From an uncultured Alteromonadaceae bacterium (GTDB lineage: Bacteria; Pseudomonadota; Gammaproteobacteria; Pseudomonadales; Halieaceae): DNA of 58,492 nucleotides. Made by a program: the position numbers and the translations under genes. Under the pieces are notes generated by a model. It was not told where the DNA came from. It ran no database searches and saw only the letters and a program-made list of their open reading frames with translations. Of the stretch, positions 58,225 through 58,492 are shown piece after piece. The DNA is taken from positions 1-58,492 of the forward strand of contig CAJYAI010000010.1 in the NCBI GenBank assembly GCA_913064725.1, written 5' to 3'. How positions within the stretch are numbered: position 1 is the stretch's first letter; the number at the start of each line of letters is the position of its first letter.

Positions 58225-58253
58225 TTGACGGCTAAAGGTCGCAACGGTTTAAT
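58225..58253 (+). promoter_or_regulatory. Sigma-70 promoter of tRNA-Phe
   Basis: TTGACG (58225-58230), 17-base spacer, TTTAAT (58248-58253): 5/6 matches at both boxes with ideal spacing. The discriminator ACGCGCCC is GC-rich, as in stringently controlled stable RNA genes. Transcription start would be near 58260, about 27 bases before the tRNA. It begins just after the RND pump stop. Confidence 0.8.
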
Positions 58254-58286
58254 ACGCGCCCTCTCCGGAGTAACTTCTCTAGATAT

Positions 58287-58362
58287 GCCCAGATAGCTCA
58301 GTTGGTAGAGCAGGGGATTGAAAATCCCCGTGTCGGCGGTTCGATTCCGTCTCTGGGCACCA
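58287..58362 (+). tRNA. tRNA-Phe (anticodon GAA)
   Basis: A 76-base tRNA with acceptor stem GCCCAGA/TCTGGGC, D-arm GCTC...GAGC, anticodon stem-loop GGGGATTGAAAATCCCC containing GAA, variable loop, T-arm with GGTTCGATTCC, discriminator A and encoded CCA (58360-58362). Confidence 0.97.
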
Positions 58363-58437
58363 CCGCTTTGCGCACAATCCGCATAGTGTCACATCGGCCG
58401 GCCAGACCAGTCGGTTCGAGCTGACATCATCGACCAA

Positions 58438-58492
58438 ATGGTTGAAAACGGATCGTTGCAAAAACTGCGATTGATGATGCGCAAAAACATTG
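58438..58492 (+). CDS. Possible start of a gene cut by the right edge
   Basis: An ATG at 58438 opens a frame to the window end reading MVENGSLQKLRLMMRKNI. In-frame codons continue upstream to a stop at 58384-58386, but no other normal start or clear ribosome-binding site is visible. The residue mix looks plausible for a protein, but too little is present to assign a family. Confidence 0.2.
   Translation, partial: MVENGSLQKLRLMMRKNI

Noticed and set aside
58279..58461. 60-codon minus-strand ORF over the tRNA-Phe gene
   Set aside because: It is the antisense of the tRNA; the resulting peptide (TESNRRHGDFQSPALPTE) is a well-known false gene from tRNA-Phe loci.
58287..58492. Integration site (att) at the 3' end of tRNA-Phe
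   Set aside because: tRNA genes are common integration sites, but no repeated tRNA end or integrase gene is visible in the remaining 130 bases.

Overview
This window looks like conserved chromosome from a free-living, probably marine, gammaproteobacterium. The gene orders aroB-aroK-pilQPONM/mrcA, argS-SPOR-DUF971-ubiE-ubiJ-ubiB-hisI-hisE-tatABC, glnA-ntrB-ntrC, secB-grxC-rhodanese/gpmI-envC-ctpA and hisBHAF resemble those of Pseudomonas-like and OM60/NOR5-like (Cellvibrionales) genomes. A Na+/H+ antiporter, a three-subunit proton-translocating transhydrogenase and a ChrR/ECF-sigma photo-oxidative stress locus suit a sunlit aerobic marine lifestyle. The taxonomic assignment is inference. I see no prophage, insertion sequence, CRISPR array or toxin-antitoxin module, and nearly all DNA is coding.

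Layout. Positions 1-5736 (minus) hold the start of aroB, then aroK and the type IV pilus alignment/secretin operon pilMNOPQ. The class A penicillin-binding protein gene (mrcA) runs divergently. rpmE (minus) faces priA (plus). From 10977 to 20580 a long plus-strand run carries argS, an FtsN-like SPOR protein, DUF971, three ubiquinone genes, hisI/hisE, tatABC and an ABC exporter. The protease genes hslVU, often found between the SPOR gene and DUF971, are absent. A 477-bp gene-poor gap with a perfect 9-bp tandem repeat follows, ending at the terminator of the minus-strand pntAA-pntAB-pntB operon.

The most distinctive region is 24052-30763. An ECF11-type sigma factor and its ChrR-like zinc anti-sigma factor (minus) are divergent from a compact operon: FAD amine-oxidase-like protein, DUF1365 protein, CFA-synthase-family methyltransferase, NhaC antiporter and hotdog thioesterase. 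This parallels the Rhodobacter sphaeroides rpoE-chrR/RSP_1087-1091 arrangement, which responds to singlet oxygen. The methyltransferase appears to lack two of the classical bicarbonate ligands of CFA synthase, so its product may not be a cyclopropane lipid. The antiporter and thioesterase look like additions to the module.

Next come epmA-efp (EF-P and its lysyl-ligase), serB divergent from an Smp-like membrane protein gene, parC, an ElaA-like acetyltransferase and typA. The nitrogen block follows: a textbook sigma-54 promoter and a phased NtrC-like array before glnA, a strong terminator, then a near-perfect NtrC palindrome before a DUF4124 gene and ntrBC, implying autoregulation. secB, grxC and a membrane rhodanese (minus) are divergent from gpmI-envC-ctpA. 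hisBHAF (minus) is divergent from mutY-yggX, followed by a two-gene RND efflux system and a tRNA-Phe gene with a strong sigma-70 promoter.

Start codons were moved from the longest possible ORF where family N-termini, Shine-Dalgarno sequences or gene overlaps supported it (pilM, mrcA, rpmE, hisE, efp, elaA, DUF4124, ntrC, envC, ctpA, hisA). All functional calls come from reading motifs by eye; no database search was run.
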